Source of the DNA: Palsa-504 sp963834685
Lineage (GTDB): Bacteria; Actinomycetota; Actinomycetes; Streptosporangiales; Streptosporangiaceae
Length of the DNA: 64,000 nt
NCBI GenBank assembly: GCA_963834685.1
Contig: CAWICW010000037.1
Coordinates: 186,001-250,000 of the forward strand
Reading direction: 5' to 3'
Shown: piece after piece, positions 17,376 through 25,724 of the stretch
How positions within the stretch are numbered: position 1 is the first letter of the stretch
How the letters are laid out: every line of letters begins with the position of its first letter
Program-made: the position numbers and the translations under genes
The notes under the pieces: generated by a model
What the model was told of the DNA's origin: nothing
Seen by the model: only the letters and a program-made list of their open reading frames with translations
The model's database searches: none

Positions 17376-17464
17376 GCGGCTTGGCGGCCGACGGGATGGT
17401 AGCCTCGCCGGACAATACCGGAGAAAAGCGAGCCGGAGAGCGCGGATGGGTCGCGGGTAGCGCG

Positions 17465-18142
17465 GTGCGCGTGACGGGCGTGGACGCGTGCCGGGGCGGC
17501 TGGGTGGCGGTGTCGCTGGCGGGAGCCGGTCCCGCCGTCACGGTCACGGCCGGCGCCTCTCTGGCCGCGCTGCTCGTACCGGAACCGGACCCGGCGGGCG
17601 CCACGGTCGTCGGGATCGACATGCCGCTCGGGCTGCTGGAGATGGGCTGGCGCGAGGCGGACCGGGCCGCCCGCGGCCTGCTCGGTCCCCGGCGCAGTTC
17701 CGTCTTCGCCATCCCGCCCCGGGCGGTCTGGGCGGAGGCTAGCTACCAGGCCGCGAACCTGCGCTGCCGCGAGCTGACCGGCCAGGGCTTCAGCGTGCAG
17801 GCCTGGGGCCTGCGGGCCAAGCTGCTCGAGGCCAACCTGTACCGCGAGACCTGCGGGCATCCGCTGTACGAGGTGCACCCGGAGCTGGCGTTCGGCGCGC
17901 TGGCCGGAGCGCCGCTGGCGGCCAGCAAGCACACCCGTCCCGGGCGTGACCTGCGGCGCAGGCTGCTGGCCCGGGCGGGAATCGAGATCCCGGGCGGCTC
18001 TCCCGTCACGCTCCTGGGCGACATCCTGGACGCGGCCGCTGTGGCCTGGAGCGCCCGGCGCATCGCGGCGGGTCAGGCGGTCACCGTCCCGTCCGCCCCG
18101 CAGCACGACGGCCGGGGCCGGGAGATCGCGATCCGGTACTGA
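17465..18142 (+). CDS. DUF429 family protein
   Basis: About 225 residues. It begins VTGVDACRGGWVAVSL, the RNase-H-like first strand of DUF429, followed by VVGIDMPLGLLE, RRSSVFAIPPRAVW and a conserved EVHPELAF segment. The fold suggests a nuclease-like acidic site (D..., D..., E), but the function is unknown. The frame is open to 17198; GTG 17465 is chosen because the family begins near this strand. ATG 17396 is a possible alternative. Codon use is like its neighbours. Confidence 0.75.
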   Translation: MRVTGVDACRGGWVAVSLAGAGPAVTVTAGASLAALLVPEPDPAGATVVGIDMPLGLLEMGWREADRAARGLLGPRRSSVFAIPPRAVWAEASYQAANLRCRELTGQGFSVQAWGLRAKLLEANLYRETCGHPLYEVHPELAFGALAGAPLAASKHTRPGRDLRRRLLARAGIEIPGGSPVTLLGDILDAAAVAWSARRIAAGQAVTVPSAPQHDGRGREIAIRY

Positions 18143-18390
18143 GCCGGGCCCCTGGCGGAGGTTTTATCCCTTTTGCGGCTTTCGTGCCGGGAGCGGCAGG
18201 CGGTGGATACCAGCATCAGGCTGAAAGCGATAACCTCCCGCGACCAAGGGGCGGACCGGCTGGTCCCAGTCAGGAGCCTAGTCCGGGTCCCGGAGCGGTA
18301 AGGCCGCGGCGGGCGCGGTGCGCAGCGGGCCGCCGGGCAGTACGGGCGTTATCGGCCGGGCAACGTGCCGCGAAGCTCTGCTGGGCACTC

Positions 18391-18498
18391 ATGGACCGCC
18401 ACCTCTACCGGCTCCTGGTCGTTCGGCGCGGCTGGAGCAGCACCGAGTTCGCCCGGTGGCTTGCCGAGGGCCTCGCGGCGGCACTGCTGCGGACTTGA
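18391..18498 (+). pseudogene. Remnant of a TetR-family regulator C-terminus
   Basis: The 35 codons MDRHLYRLLVVRRGWSST...FARWLAEGLAAALL look like the last helices of TetR regulators, where an ELYRLLVVRRGW-type helix is followed by a terminal W-L-A helix. No DNA-binding helix-turn-helix is found upstream in any frame, only Arg/Pro-rich translations, so this is probably the tail of a deleted gene. A short real protein cannot be excluded. Confidence 0.35.
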
Positions 18499-18560
18499 CG
18501 GGGCCCGCAACCCGGCGGCCGACCGGCGCGTCTAAGGTCCAGACAACGGGGAGGGCAATC

Positions 18561-18988
18561 ATGAACCAGTGGCGAACCTGCGCCTGCCTGCTGGGCGTGC
18601 TGCTGCTGACCGGGTGCACGGCGGCGGCCGGCGCGGCGGAGCACGCGCCCGGCGGACCGGCCCGGGCGACGGGGCACGTGACCGGAAAGCTGCTCATCGA
18701 AGGCGGGCCGATGGGTCCCGGGGGCAGCAGCCGGGCGAGCGGCCGATTCCCGGCACGGTCACCTTCACCGCGGCCGGGCACCGGCCGGTCGAGGTCGGGG
18801 TCCGGGCGTCCGGGACGTTTTCTGCCTGGCTGCCGGTCGGCCGGTACCAGGTAGCCGGGCGTTCTCCGGACGTCGAAACCGTGACCGGCGCGGGTAAGGA
18901 CCTGGAGCAGACCTGCTCGCAGCCGTCGTCCGTGACCGTGAGCGCCCGGCACGCCACGGCCATCTCGGTCATCTGCAGCGTCCCCTGA
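18561..18988 (+). pseudogene. Secreted lipoprotein gene with a one-base deletion
   Basis: ATG 18561 has GGGGAGGG upstream and encodes a lipoprotein signal (MNQWRTCACLL...LLTGCTAAAG, lipobox LTGC). The frame then becomes Arg/Ser-rich after GGPMGPGG. In the -1 frame the sequence continues sensibly (PGTVTFTAAGHRP, SGTFSAWLPVGRYQVAGRSP) to a stop at 18988. Restoring one G in the G5 run at 18720-18724 joins the two parts into a protein of about 142 residues with a Spy-like or carboxypeptidase-regulatory beta-sandwich appearance. Either a true frameshift or a homopolymer sequencing error. Confidence 0.65.
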
Positions 18989-18994
18989 GCCGGG

Positions 18995-20623
18995 TCAGGG
19001 CGGGTCGGCGCGGGCCAGCGCGTCGGCCAGGCCGGCCAGGCCGATCGGGCCGAGGCTCAGCGCGGCGGTGTGCCAGCGTTTGAGGTCGAATCCCGGACGC
19101 CGCATCGCCTCGGCCCGGGCCGCCAGCCAGCCCCGCTCGCCGAGCTTGTACGAGATGGCCTGGGCCGGCCAGCCGAAGTAGCGCACTACCTCGGCCTGGA
19201 TCCGGTGCGGCTCGGCGCGGCCCGACTTGCCCAGCACCTCGCAGGACTTGTCGAAGGTCCACCGGGACCCGTCGGGCAGCGGCAGGTCCAGGTGGACGCC
19301 GATGTCGATGACCACTCGCGCGGCGCGGAGCGCCGATCCGCCGAGCATGCCCAGCCGGGTGCCCGGCTCGGTGAACCAGCCCAGTTCGTCGGCAAAGCGC
19401 TCGGCATACAAGGCCCAGCCTTCTCCGTGCCCGCTGACGAAGTTGGTCTTGGCGAACCGCGACAGCTTGTCCCCGGCGGTCTTGGCCGCGCCGACCTGCA
19501 GGTGGTGGCCGGGCACGCCCTCATGGAAGACCGTGGACAGCTCGGACCAGGTCTCGAACCGGCCTTGGGGATCCCGTCCGCCCAGCGGCCACCAGGTTCG
19601 CCCGGGCCGGGTCAGGTCTTCGCTGGGCCCGGTGTAATAGGCGGCTCCGGAGGTCGAGCCGCGGGCCAGAACCACCTCGATCCGGCGCAGCGGGGCGGGG
19701 ATGTCGAAGTGCACGCCGTCCAGCTGCTCGATGGCCCGGTCGTGCCGGTCCTGGAGCCAGGCCAGGTACGCGTCCTCCGAGGTTACGTACGCGGACTCGT
19801 TAAGGATGGCGGTTGCCTCCTCCACGCTGGCGCCGGGCCGGATGGCGTCCGCCTCGGCCGTCATCTCGGCCTCGATCCGGGCCAGCTCGGCCCAGCCCCA
19901 GTCGTAGGCCTCCTTGAGGTCGATGTCCGCGCCCAGGCTGAGCCGGGCCGCGACCGCGTACCGCTCGGCGCCGACCGCGTCTACCTCGGTGGCGCGCGGC
20001 GCGTACACCTCGCGCAGGTAGCGTGCCATGTCCGCGTACCCCTGGTAGGCCTGCGCGACGGCCGCCGCGAGCTCGGCCGCGAGCGGGCCGTCGCCGTAGG
20101 AGGCGACCAGGGTGTCGTGGCTTCCCAGACAGTGGTCGGCGGCCACCGCGGCCTGCACCGCTTGCCGGCGCGCCGCGGTCAGGCCCCGGCCGAGCCCGGC
20201 GTCCAGGCTGGCCCGCCAGCTGGCGAACATGACGGGGATCGCGGCCAGCCGCGCCGCGATGTTCCGCCAGGCGCCGTCGCCGTCGCACGGCAGCAGGTCC
20301 ACGCTGTCCCGGACCGAACTGGTCAGGCCGAACGGGGCCCGCACCAGCCGAAGCGGCTCGTTCAGCTGCTGCCAGGCCTGCTGGGCCTCGAGCCGCTCCC
20401 GGAGGAACCCGGCGGCCAGCCGGTCGGCGGCCGAGGTCATGCTCATCGGCTCGAGCGCGGCCAGCGTCGCCGCGATGAGGTCGGCCCGGGCGGCGAAGCC
20501 ATCCGGACTGTAATCGGTGGCCGCGCCGAACACGCCGGTCAGACCTTGCATCCCCGCCGCGACCGGATCCAGCGCCGCCCATTGCGTCACGTAGTCATCG
20601 CAGAGCCCGAATACCGGAGTCAT
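18995..20623 (-). CDS. DUF885 family peptidase-like protein
   Basis: 542 residues, the usual length for DUF885. The metalloprotease-like motif HEGVPGHHLQ is followed about 30 residues later by GHGEGWALYAE, giving the two His and Glu ligands expected for zinc. There is no signal peptide, so it is cytoplasmic. It was cloned as a peptidase-like family, but substrates are not established. ATG 20623 overlaps the stop of the fadB-like gene (ATGA), so it is the last gene of the fad operon and probably translationally coupled. Confidence 0.88.
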   Translation of the reverse strand: MTPVFGLCDDYVTQWAALDPVAAGMQGLTGVFGAATDYSPDGFAARADLIAATLAALEPMSMTSAADRLAAGFLRERLEAQQAWQQLNEPLRLVRAPFGLTSSVRDSVDLLPCDGDGAWRNIAARLAAIPVMFASWRASLDAGLGRGLTAARRQAVQAAVAADHCLGSHDTLVASYGDGPLAAELAAAVAQAYQGYADMARYLREVYAPRATEVDAVGAERYAVAARLSLGADIDLKEAYDWGWAELARIEAEMTAEADAIRPGASVEEATAILNESAYVTSEDAYLAWLQDRHDRAIEQLDGVHFDIPAPLRRIEVVLARGSTSGAAYYTGPSEDLTRPGRTWWPLGGRDPQGRFETWSELSTVFHEGVPGHHLQVGAAKTAGDKLSRFAKTNFVSGHGEGWALYAERFADELGWFTEPGTRLGMLGGSALRAARVVIDIGVHLDLPLPDGSRWTFDKSCEVLGKSGRAEPHRIQAEVVRYFGWPAQAISYKLGERGWLAARAEAMRRPGFDLKRWHTAALSLGPIGLAGLADALARADPP

Positions 20624-22845
20624 CCCGCTACCCTACCCAGGGGGCCAGGGGGTATGGGGGGCGGGCAGCCCCCCATGTCGAGGGGGTCTGGGGGGGTTCG
20701 TCCCCCCGAGGATAAGAGGTGGAACCGGGTCCCGGTGACCTTCTCCGCGATGCCGCTGCGATCCAGGTACGGGGTGATCCCGCCGAGATGGAAGGGCCAG
20801 CCGGCGCCGAGGATCATGCACAGGTCGACGTCCTCCGGGGCGGCGACCACGGCCTCGTCGAGCATCAGCCTGATCTCCTCGGCCAGCGCCGCCAGCGCCC
20901 GCTCGCGCACCTGCTCGGACGTGGACGGGCGATCGCCGCCGGCCAGGATGGCCGCCACCTCGGACGCCACCGAGAAGTCGGGCCCGTAGACCGCCGTCTG
21001 GCCCGCCGCGACCAGGGCGCGGAGCTTCGGCGATACGCCGAACCGGTCGGGGTAGGCCGCGTGCAGCGTCTCGCCCACGTGCAGGGCTACGGCCGGGCCG
21101 ACCAGCTGGAGCAGCAGGAACGGGGGCGTCGGCAGGCCCAGCGGGTCGGGGGCGTGCTCAGCCACCTCGAACGGGGTGCCCTCGTCCACCGTGGCGAGGA
21201 TCTCGCCCAGGAACCTGGTCAGCAGCCGGTTGACCACGAACGCGGGCGAGTCCTTGACCAGCACGCAGTTCTTCTTCAGCGCCTTGCCCACGGCTAGCGC
21301 GGTGGCCAGCGTCGCGTCATCGGTGGCGGCAGCGCCGCGCTGGCCCGTACGGGCCACCTCGACCAGCGGCATCATGGCCACCGGGTTGAAGAAGTGGAAC
21401 CCCACGACGCGCGAAGGATGGGCGAGCCCGGCCGCCATCTCGGTCACCGAGAGCGAGGAGGTGTTGGTGGCGAGCACGCAGTCCGGCTTGACCACCGCCT
21501 CAACCTCGGCGAACACCCGCTGCTTGATCGCGATCTCCTCGAACACCGCCTCGATCACGAAGTCGGCGTCCGCGAACGCGTCCTTGGTCAGCGACCCGGT
21601 CACCAGCCCGGTCAGCCTCGCGGCCGCGTCGGCGGTGATCCGGCCGCGCCCGGCTAGTTTGGCGATCTCGCCGTGCACGTAGCCGACCCCGGCCTCCAGC
21701 CGGGCCTGGTCCAGGTCGGTCAGTACCACCGGCACCTCGAGCCGCCGCGCGAACAGCAGCGCGATCTGCGCGGCCATCAGGCCCGCGCCCACCACGCCGA
21801 CCTTGGTCACCGGCCGGGCCATGCCCCCGCGGGGGGGTCTGGGGGGGTCGTCCCCCCGGGCCAACACAACATCCGGTGCTCCCGCCGCATGGCGCGCCCG
21901 CTTCTGGGTCAGGTCGAACGCGTACAGGCTGGCCCGCAGCTCATCGCTGAGCAGCAGGCCCGCAAGCGCCTGGTCCTCGGCCGCGAATCCCTCGTCCCGG
22001 GTCCGGTCACGAGCCGCCGCGATCAGCTCAATCGCCCGGTACGGCGCGGGGGCGGCACCGTGCAGCTTGCCGTCGGCGAAGAACCTCGCCCCGGCGGCGG
22101 CCTGATCCCAGTCCTCCTCGGGGACAGCACGAGACACGGTGACTGCCCCGGTCAGGACGCGGGCCGCCCAGCGCAGCGACTCGGCCAGGAAGTCGGCGGG
22201 CTCGAACAGGGCGTCGGCGATGCCGAGCGAGAAGGCCTGCGGCCCGGCCACCATGCGGTTCTGGCTGAGTGGGTTCTCGACGATGAGCTTGAGCGCCTTC
22301 GCCGGGCCGATCAGGTGCGGCAGCAGGTAAGTGCCGCCCCAGCCGGGCAGCAGGCCGAGGAAGCACTCAGGGAACGCGACCGCGGTGACGCCGGAGGAGA
22401 TCGTCCGGTAGGAGCAGTGCAGCGCGAGCTCCACGCCACCGCCCAGGGCCGCGCCGTTGACGAACGCGAACGACGGCACGCTCAGCTCGCCGAACCGCCG
22501 GAACACCTCGTGCCCCAGCCGGCCCACGGCCAGCGCCTCGTCCCGGGCCCGGATCAGCGCGGCTACGCCCAGGTCCGCGCCGGCCGCGAAGATGAACGGC
22601 TTGCCGGTCACGCCCACCGCGGCGATGCCGGCCCGGCCGGCTACCGAATCGAGCGCGTCGCGCAGCGCGATCAGGCCCGCCGGGCCCAAGGTGTTCGGCC
22701 GGGTGTGGTCGTGGCCGTTGTCCAGGGTGATCAGGGCCATGGTCCCGGCCCCGTCGGGCAACTGCACGTCGCGGACCAGCGCCCGGGTGACCACTTCGTC
22801 CGGGAACAGCGAGGTGAGGACCGAGTCCTCGGGGATGTCAGGCAT
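20620..22845 (-). CDS. fadB: Fatty-acid oxidation alpha subunit: enoyl-CoA hydratase / 3-hydroxyacyl-CoA dehydrogenase
   Basis: 741 residues. Residues 1-310 are a crotonase domain (FAAGADLG, FVNGAALGGGVELAL oxyanion-hole segments). Residues about 345-640 are a 3-hydroxyacyl-CoA dehydrogenase with NAD motif GVVGAGLMAAQIA and the signature FHFFNPVAMMPLVE. Hydration and NAD-dependent oxidation of acyl-CoA are the two steps before thiolysis by the adjacent FadA. The start ATG 22845 overlaps the fadA stop by 8 bases. Two odd G/C-run elements interrupt the gene: one encodes the inter-domain linker ARGDDPPRPPRGG, and the other the C-terminal tail GGRTPPDPLDMGG. Confidence 0.92.
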   Translation of the reverse strand: MPDIPEDSVLTSLFPDEVVTRALVRDVQLPDGAGTMALITLDNGHDHTRPNTLGPAGLIALRDALDSVAGRAGIAAVGVTGKPFIFAAGADLGVAALIRARDEALAVGRLGHEVFRRFGELSVPSFAFVNGAALGGGVELALHCSYRTISSGVTAVAFPECFLGLLPGWGGTYLLPHLIGPAKALKLIVENPLSQNRMVAGPQAFSLGIADALFEPADFLAESLRWAARVLTGAVTVSRAVPEEDWDQAAAGARFFADGKLHGAAPAPYRAIELIAAARDRTRDEGFAAEDQALAGLLLSDELRASLYAFDLTQKRARHAAGAPDVVLARGDDPPRPPRGGMARPVTKVGVVGAGLMAAQIALLFARRLEVPVVLTDLDQARLEAGVGYVHGEIAKLAGRGRITADAAARLTGLVTGSLTKDAFADADFVIEAVFEEIAIKQRVFAEVEAVVKPDCVLATNTSSLSVTEMAAGLAHPSRVVGFHFFNPVAMMPLVEVARTGQRGAAATDDATLATALAVGKALKKNCVLVKDSPAFVVNRLLTRFLGEILATVDEGTPFEVAEHAPDPLGLPTPPFLLLQLVGPAVALHVGETLHAAYPDRFGVSPKLRALVAAGQTAVYGPDFSVASEVAAILAGGDRPSTSEQVRERALAALAEEIRLMLDEAVVAAPEDVDLCMILGAGWPFHLGGITPYLDRSGIAEKVTGTRFHLLSSGGRTPPDPLDMGGCPPPIPPGPLGRVAG
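20641..20712. repeat. G-run repeat, copy 1, at the fadB 3' end
   Basis: A dense set of G and C runs: GGGGGGCGGGCAGCCCCCC forms a hairpin, followed by GAGGGGGTCTGGGGGGG and TTCGTCCCCCCGAGG. The second half matches copy 2 at 21823-21860 almost base for base. It supplies the last 30 codons of fadB and could fold as a hairpin or G-quadruplex. Confidence 0.7.
21823..21860. repeat. G-run repeat, copy 2, inside the fadB linker
   Basis: GGGGGTCTGGGGGGGT followed by CGTCCCCCCG, the same core as at 20682-20708. It is in frame and encodes the proline-rich linker between the crotonase and dehydrogenase domains. Confidence 0.7.
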
Positions 22846-24028
22846 TGAGGTTCTCCCACAGGACGGTGCCGCCCATGCCCAGGCCGACGCACATCGTGGT
22901 CAGGCCGAAGCGGCCGCTCGGCCGCTCGGCGAACTGGCGGGCGAGCTGGATCATCAGCCGGACGCCGGAGCTGGCGAGCGGATGGCCCAGCGCGATCGCG
23001 CCGCCCCACGGGTTCACCCGCGGGTCGTCGTCGGCGATCTTGAAGTGGTCCAGGAAGGCCAGGACCTGGACCGCGAACGCCTCGTTGATCTCGATCAGCC
23101 CGATGTCGTCGATGGTCAGGTCGTTGCGGGCCAGCACGGTCTCGGTCGCGGGCACCGGCCCGATACCCATCACCTCGGGGTCCACCCCCGCGTAGCTGAA
23201 GTCGACGAGCCGCATCCGGGCGTCTAGGCCCAGTTCGGCGGCTACGTCCGCGGCCGCGATGACGCAGCCGGTGGCGCCGTCGTTCAGCCCGGCGGAGTTG
23301 CCCGCGGTGACCCGGCCATGCGGCCGGAACGGCGTCTTCAGCCCGGCCAGCGCCTCGAGCGTGGTGTCCGGGCGCGGCGGCTCGTCCGCGGTGGCCAGCC
23401 CCCAGCCGCGCTCCGCGCTGCGGGTGGCGACCGGCACCAGGTCGGGCTGGATCTTGCCTGCGGCGTAGGCCGCGGCTACCTTGCGCTGGCTGCCCAGCGC
23501 GTACGCGTCGGCGCGGGCGCGGGTGATCTCACCGAACCGGTCGTGCAGGTTCTCCGCGGTCGAGCCCATCACCAGCGCGGAGGGGTCGACCAGGCGCTCG
23601 GAGATGAACCGCGGGTTCGGGTCGACCCCGGACCCCATCGGATGATGGCCCATGTGCTCCACGCCGCCCGCGATCGCGGTGTCGGTGGCGCCGAAGGCGA
23701 TCGAGGAGGCGGCCGTGGTCACGGCGGTCATCGCGCCCGCGCACATCCGGTCGATGGCGTACCCCGGCACGGACTTCGGCAGCCCGGCCAGGACCGCGGC
23801 GCTGCGGCCGATGGTCAGCCCCTGGTCACCGGTCTGGGTCGTGGCGGCGATGGCCACGTCGCCGATCCGCTCCGGCGGCAGCGAGGGATTGCGCCGCAGC
23901 AGCTCGCGGATCACGCTGACGACCATGTCGTCGGCCCTGGTCTCGGCGTACAGGCCGGTCGGCCCGGCCTTCCCGAACGGGGTGCGGACGCCGTCCACGA
24001 AGACGACGTCGCGTGCGGTACGGGGCAC
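22838..24028 (-). CDS. fadA: Acetyl-CoA acyltransferase (thiolase)
   Basis: 396 residues from GTG 24028, which has GGGAGG six bases upstream; starts further upstream ignore that site. Thiolase signatures: DRMCAGAM with the nucleophilic cysteine (about C96), NEAFAVQVLAF, GGAIALGHPLASSG (His) and CVGLGMGG (second Cys). It performs the last step of beta-oxidation, splitting 3-ketoacyl-CoA. Its stop overlaps the fadB start (ATGCCTGA), so fadA, fadB and DUF885 form one operon. Confidence 0.93.
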   Translation of the reverse strand: MPRTARDVVFVDGVRTPFGKAGPTGLYAETRADDMVVSVIRELLRRNPSLPPERIGDVAIAATTQTGDQGLTIGRSAAVLAGLPKSVPGYAIDRMCAGAMTAVTTAASSIAFGATDTAIAGGVEHMGHHPMGSGVDPNPRFISERLVDPSALVMGSTAENLHDRFGEITRARADAYALGSQRKVAAAYAAGKIQPDLVPVATRSAERGWGLATADEPPRPDTTLEALAGLKTPFRPHGRVTAGNSAGLNDGATGCVIAAADVAAELGLDARMRLVDFSYAGVDPEVMGIGPVPATETVLARNDLTIDDIGLIEINEAFAVQVLAFLDHFKIADDDPRVNPWGGAIALGHPLASSGVRLMIQLARQFAERPSGRFGLTTMCVGLGMGGTVLWENLNA

Positions 24029-24122
24029 GGTCACCCTCCCATAAACGAAAATGCTACTCACCGGTAACAACACTAGGCCATCGCCCGTGTGTTCCGGTCC
24101 GCGGGGTGGCGGGGTCAGGGTG

Positions 24123-24713
24123 CTACGGGTTCCGGCCGAGATAGGCGACCAGCTGGTCGCCCGGGCTGGCCTGGGACGGGACCTGCACCGGAGTGCCGAA
24201 CAGTCCCTCTCGCCCGGTGACCAGCAGCGGACCCAGCCGCAGCATCCGGGTGGCCAGCGCGGGCGGGATCGGACCGCCGCGACCGCGGGCCGCGCAGACG
24301 TCCCAGCCGTGCACGGCGATCTCGACGGCTGCGGTGCAGGCCACGATCCCGGCGGGCAGCGGCAGGCCGCCGACCAGGACGAAACGGTCGGGGCCGTGGT
24401 GGGCGTAGCACGCGAACAGCAGGTTCGCGGCCCGGTCGCGCAATACCTCCACCGGGTCGTCGCCGTCGGGGTCGGGGGCGGCGGGGTCGTCGGGCTCCGG
24501 ATCGAGGTGTCCCGTGCGCAGAGCCGATTCCAGGTCGGCCATGGACGCGCCCAGGTGAGCGAGCAGCGCCGCCAGGTCCCAGTCCGTGCACGGCGTGGGC
24601 AGCGTCATCTCCCCCGGCGCGACCTGCACGCACGCGCCCAGCGCGTAGCTGATCGCGCTGGCCAGGAGCGCGATCGCGGCCGACGGCGCGCACCTTGGGG
24701 CCCGCCCTGCCAT
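24123..24713 (-). CDS. TIGR03086 / mycothiol maleylpyruvate isomerase N-domain protein
   Basis: 196 residues from ATG 24713 (GGGAGG five bases upstream). DinB-like four-helix bundle with the typical first helix TPCTDWDLAALLAHLGAS, where the His is a metal ligand, and a second ligand region in VEIAVHGWDV. Members of the family are thiol-dependent (often mycothiol) metalloenzymes of detoxification or isomerisation. Substrate is unknown. An acidic stretch at about 70-90 (DPEPDDPAAPDPDGDDP) is unusual. Confidence 0.8.
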   Translation of the reverse strand: MAGRAPRCAPSAAIALLASAISYALGACVQVAPGEMTLPTPCTDWDLAALLAHLGASMADLESALRTGHLDPEPDDPAAPDPDGDDPVEVLRDRAANLLFACYAHHGPDRFVLVGGLPLPAGIVACTAAVEIAVHGWDVCAARGRGGPIPPALATRMLRLGPLLVTGREGLFGTPVQVPSQASPGDQLVAYLGRNP

Positions 24714-24771
24714 GTGTCCTCCCGCGGCCTGCCGGCCGCCTACCCGTATAGACCGGCCGGCGCGCCGTTTC

Positions 24772-25209
24772 TCACCGGTGGAGGAGCTGATTCGGATCGT
24801 GCAGGACCACGGTGCCGGCGAAGAGGTCGCCCACCGAGTTCAGGTCCTTGCTGCCCAGCCAGATCAGCGGGCCGATCAACAGCTCGCCGTTCAGGAGCCC
24901 GGTGGCCTGGCGCAGCGCCATGTGCTTCCGCTCGGCCACATCGCGGGTATCCCGCCGCCAGCAGCGCAGCCCGAGCAGACGCTGCGCAGGCGTCTGGCCC
25001 TGGTCCCAGGCCACGACCTGCCAGATGAGGTAGCCGACCCCGAGGGTGACGATGAACAGGCCGACGGCCAGGAACCAGGAGGCGGCCACCCGGCCCTTGG
25101 GGGCGAGCCGGGCGCCCTGCGGCAGGATCAGCCACGTGTCGGGATCGAACCACATCCCTGGCGGCACGCGCGGCGGGACGAACTGCTCGTAGCCGACCTT
25201 GATCGTCAC
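24772..25209 (-). CDS. RDD family membrane protein
   Basis: 145 residues from GTG 25209 (GAGG five bases upstream). A soluble N-terminus is followed by a hydrophobic segment (about 46-66), then QGQTPAQRLLGLRCWRRDT, the conserved loop of RDD proteins, and a second hydrophobic stretch GELLIGPLIWLG, ending SVGDLFAGTVVLHDP. RDD proteins are small inner-membrane proteins, some with Na+/H+ antiport activity. The family's first helix with the R-D-D signature is incomplete, so it is a short variant. Confidence 0.78.
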   Translation of the reverse strand: MTIKVGYEQFVPPRVPPGMWFDPDTWLILPQGARLAPKGRVAASWFLAVGLFIVTLGVGYLIWQVVAWDQGQTPAQRLLGLRCWRRDTRDVAERKHMALRQATGLLNGELLIGPLIWLGSKDLNSVGDLFAGTVVLHDPNQLLHR

Positions 25210-25247
25210 CGCAACCTCGCCGTGTGCTGCTGGCCCTGGTCAGGATC

Positions 25248-25724
25248 CTAGCGGTCCTTGCGCAGGAAGGCGCGGAGCCGGTCCAGCGGCCAGGTGTTGA
25301 TCACGTCGTCGGGGGTGAGCCAGCCTCGCTGCGCGGTGCCGACGCCGTACGGCAGGTTGCCCTGGTCGGCCACGGAGTGCGCGTCGCTGTCGATGGCGAA
25401 CACCACGCCCGCGTCCCGGGCCGCGCGGATGTGGTCCGACGGCAGGTCGAGCCGCTGCGGCGAGGCGTTGATCTCCAGCGCCGTCCCGGTGCGAGCGCAG
25501 GCCCGGAACAGCTCCCCGAAGTCCACGTCGACTGGCGGCCGTCGCCCGATCCGCCGCGTGGTGGGGTGTCCGATGATATTGACGCGCGGGTTCTCGCCCG
25601 AGCCGCGCACCGACCGGGCCGCCTTCTCGTAGTTCCGGGCCCGGAACACGTCGCCGCCGGTGATCTGGGTCAGCTCGGCGTACTCGCGCAGCAGCCCCGC
25701 GACTTCCTCGTTGAGCCAGGCCAT
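25248..25724 (-). CDS. Internally deleted family X DNA polymerase (PolX): HhH start joined to PHP end
   Basis: 158 residues. The N-terminus EEVAGLLREYAELTQITGGD, then VFRARNYEKAARSVRG, is the helix-hairpin-helix start of bacterial PolX. It joins directly to VNIIGHPTTRRIGRR and TGTALEINASPQRLDLPSDH, the C-terminal part of the PHP exonuclease domain, ending YGVGTAQRGWLTPDDVINTW. Full-length PolX is about 570 residues, so the palm, nucleotidyltransferase and most of the PHP domain (about 400 residues) are missing, yet the frame is intact. ATG 25724 shares a base with the stop of the upstream hydrolase gene (TGATG). It cannot polymerise DNA and is either a remnant or a reduced PHP-type protein. 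Confidence 0.75.
   Translation of the reverse strand: MAWLNEEVAGLLREYAELTQITGGDVFRARNYEKAARSVRGSGENPRVNIIGHPTTRRIGRRPPVDVDFGELFRACARTGTALEINASPQRLDLPSDHIRAARDAGVVFAIDSDAHSVADQGNLPYGVGTAQRGWLTPDDVINTWPLDRLRAFLRKDR

Noticed and set aside
19070..20989. Plus-strand frame of 639 codons
   Set aside because: Runs antisense through DUF885 and the fadB end; no motif, and the opposite strand has clear conserved motifs.
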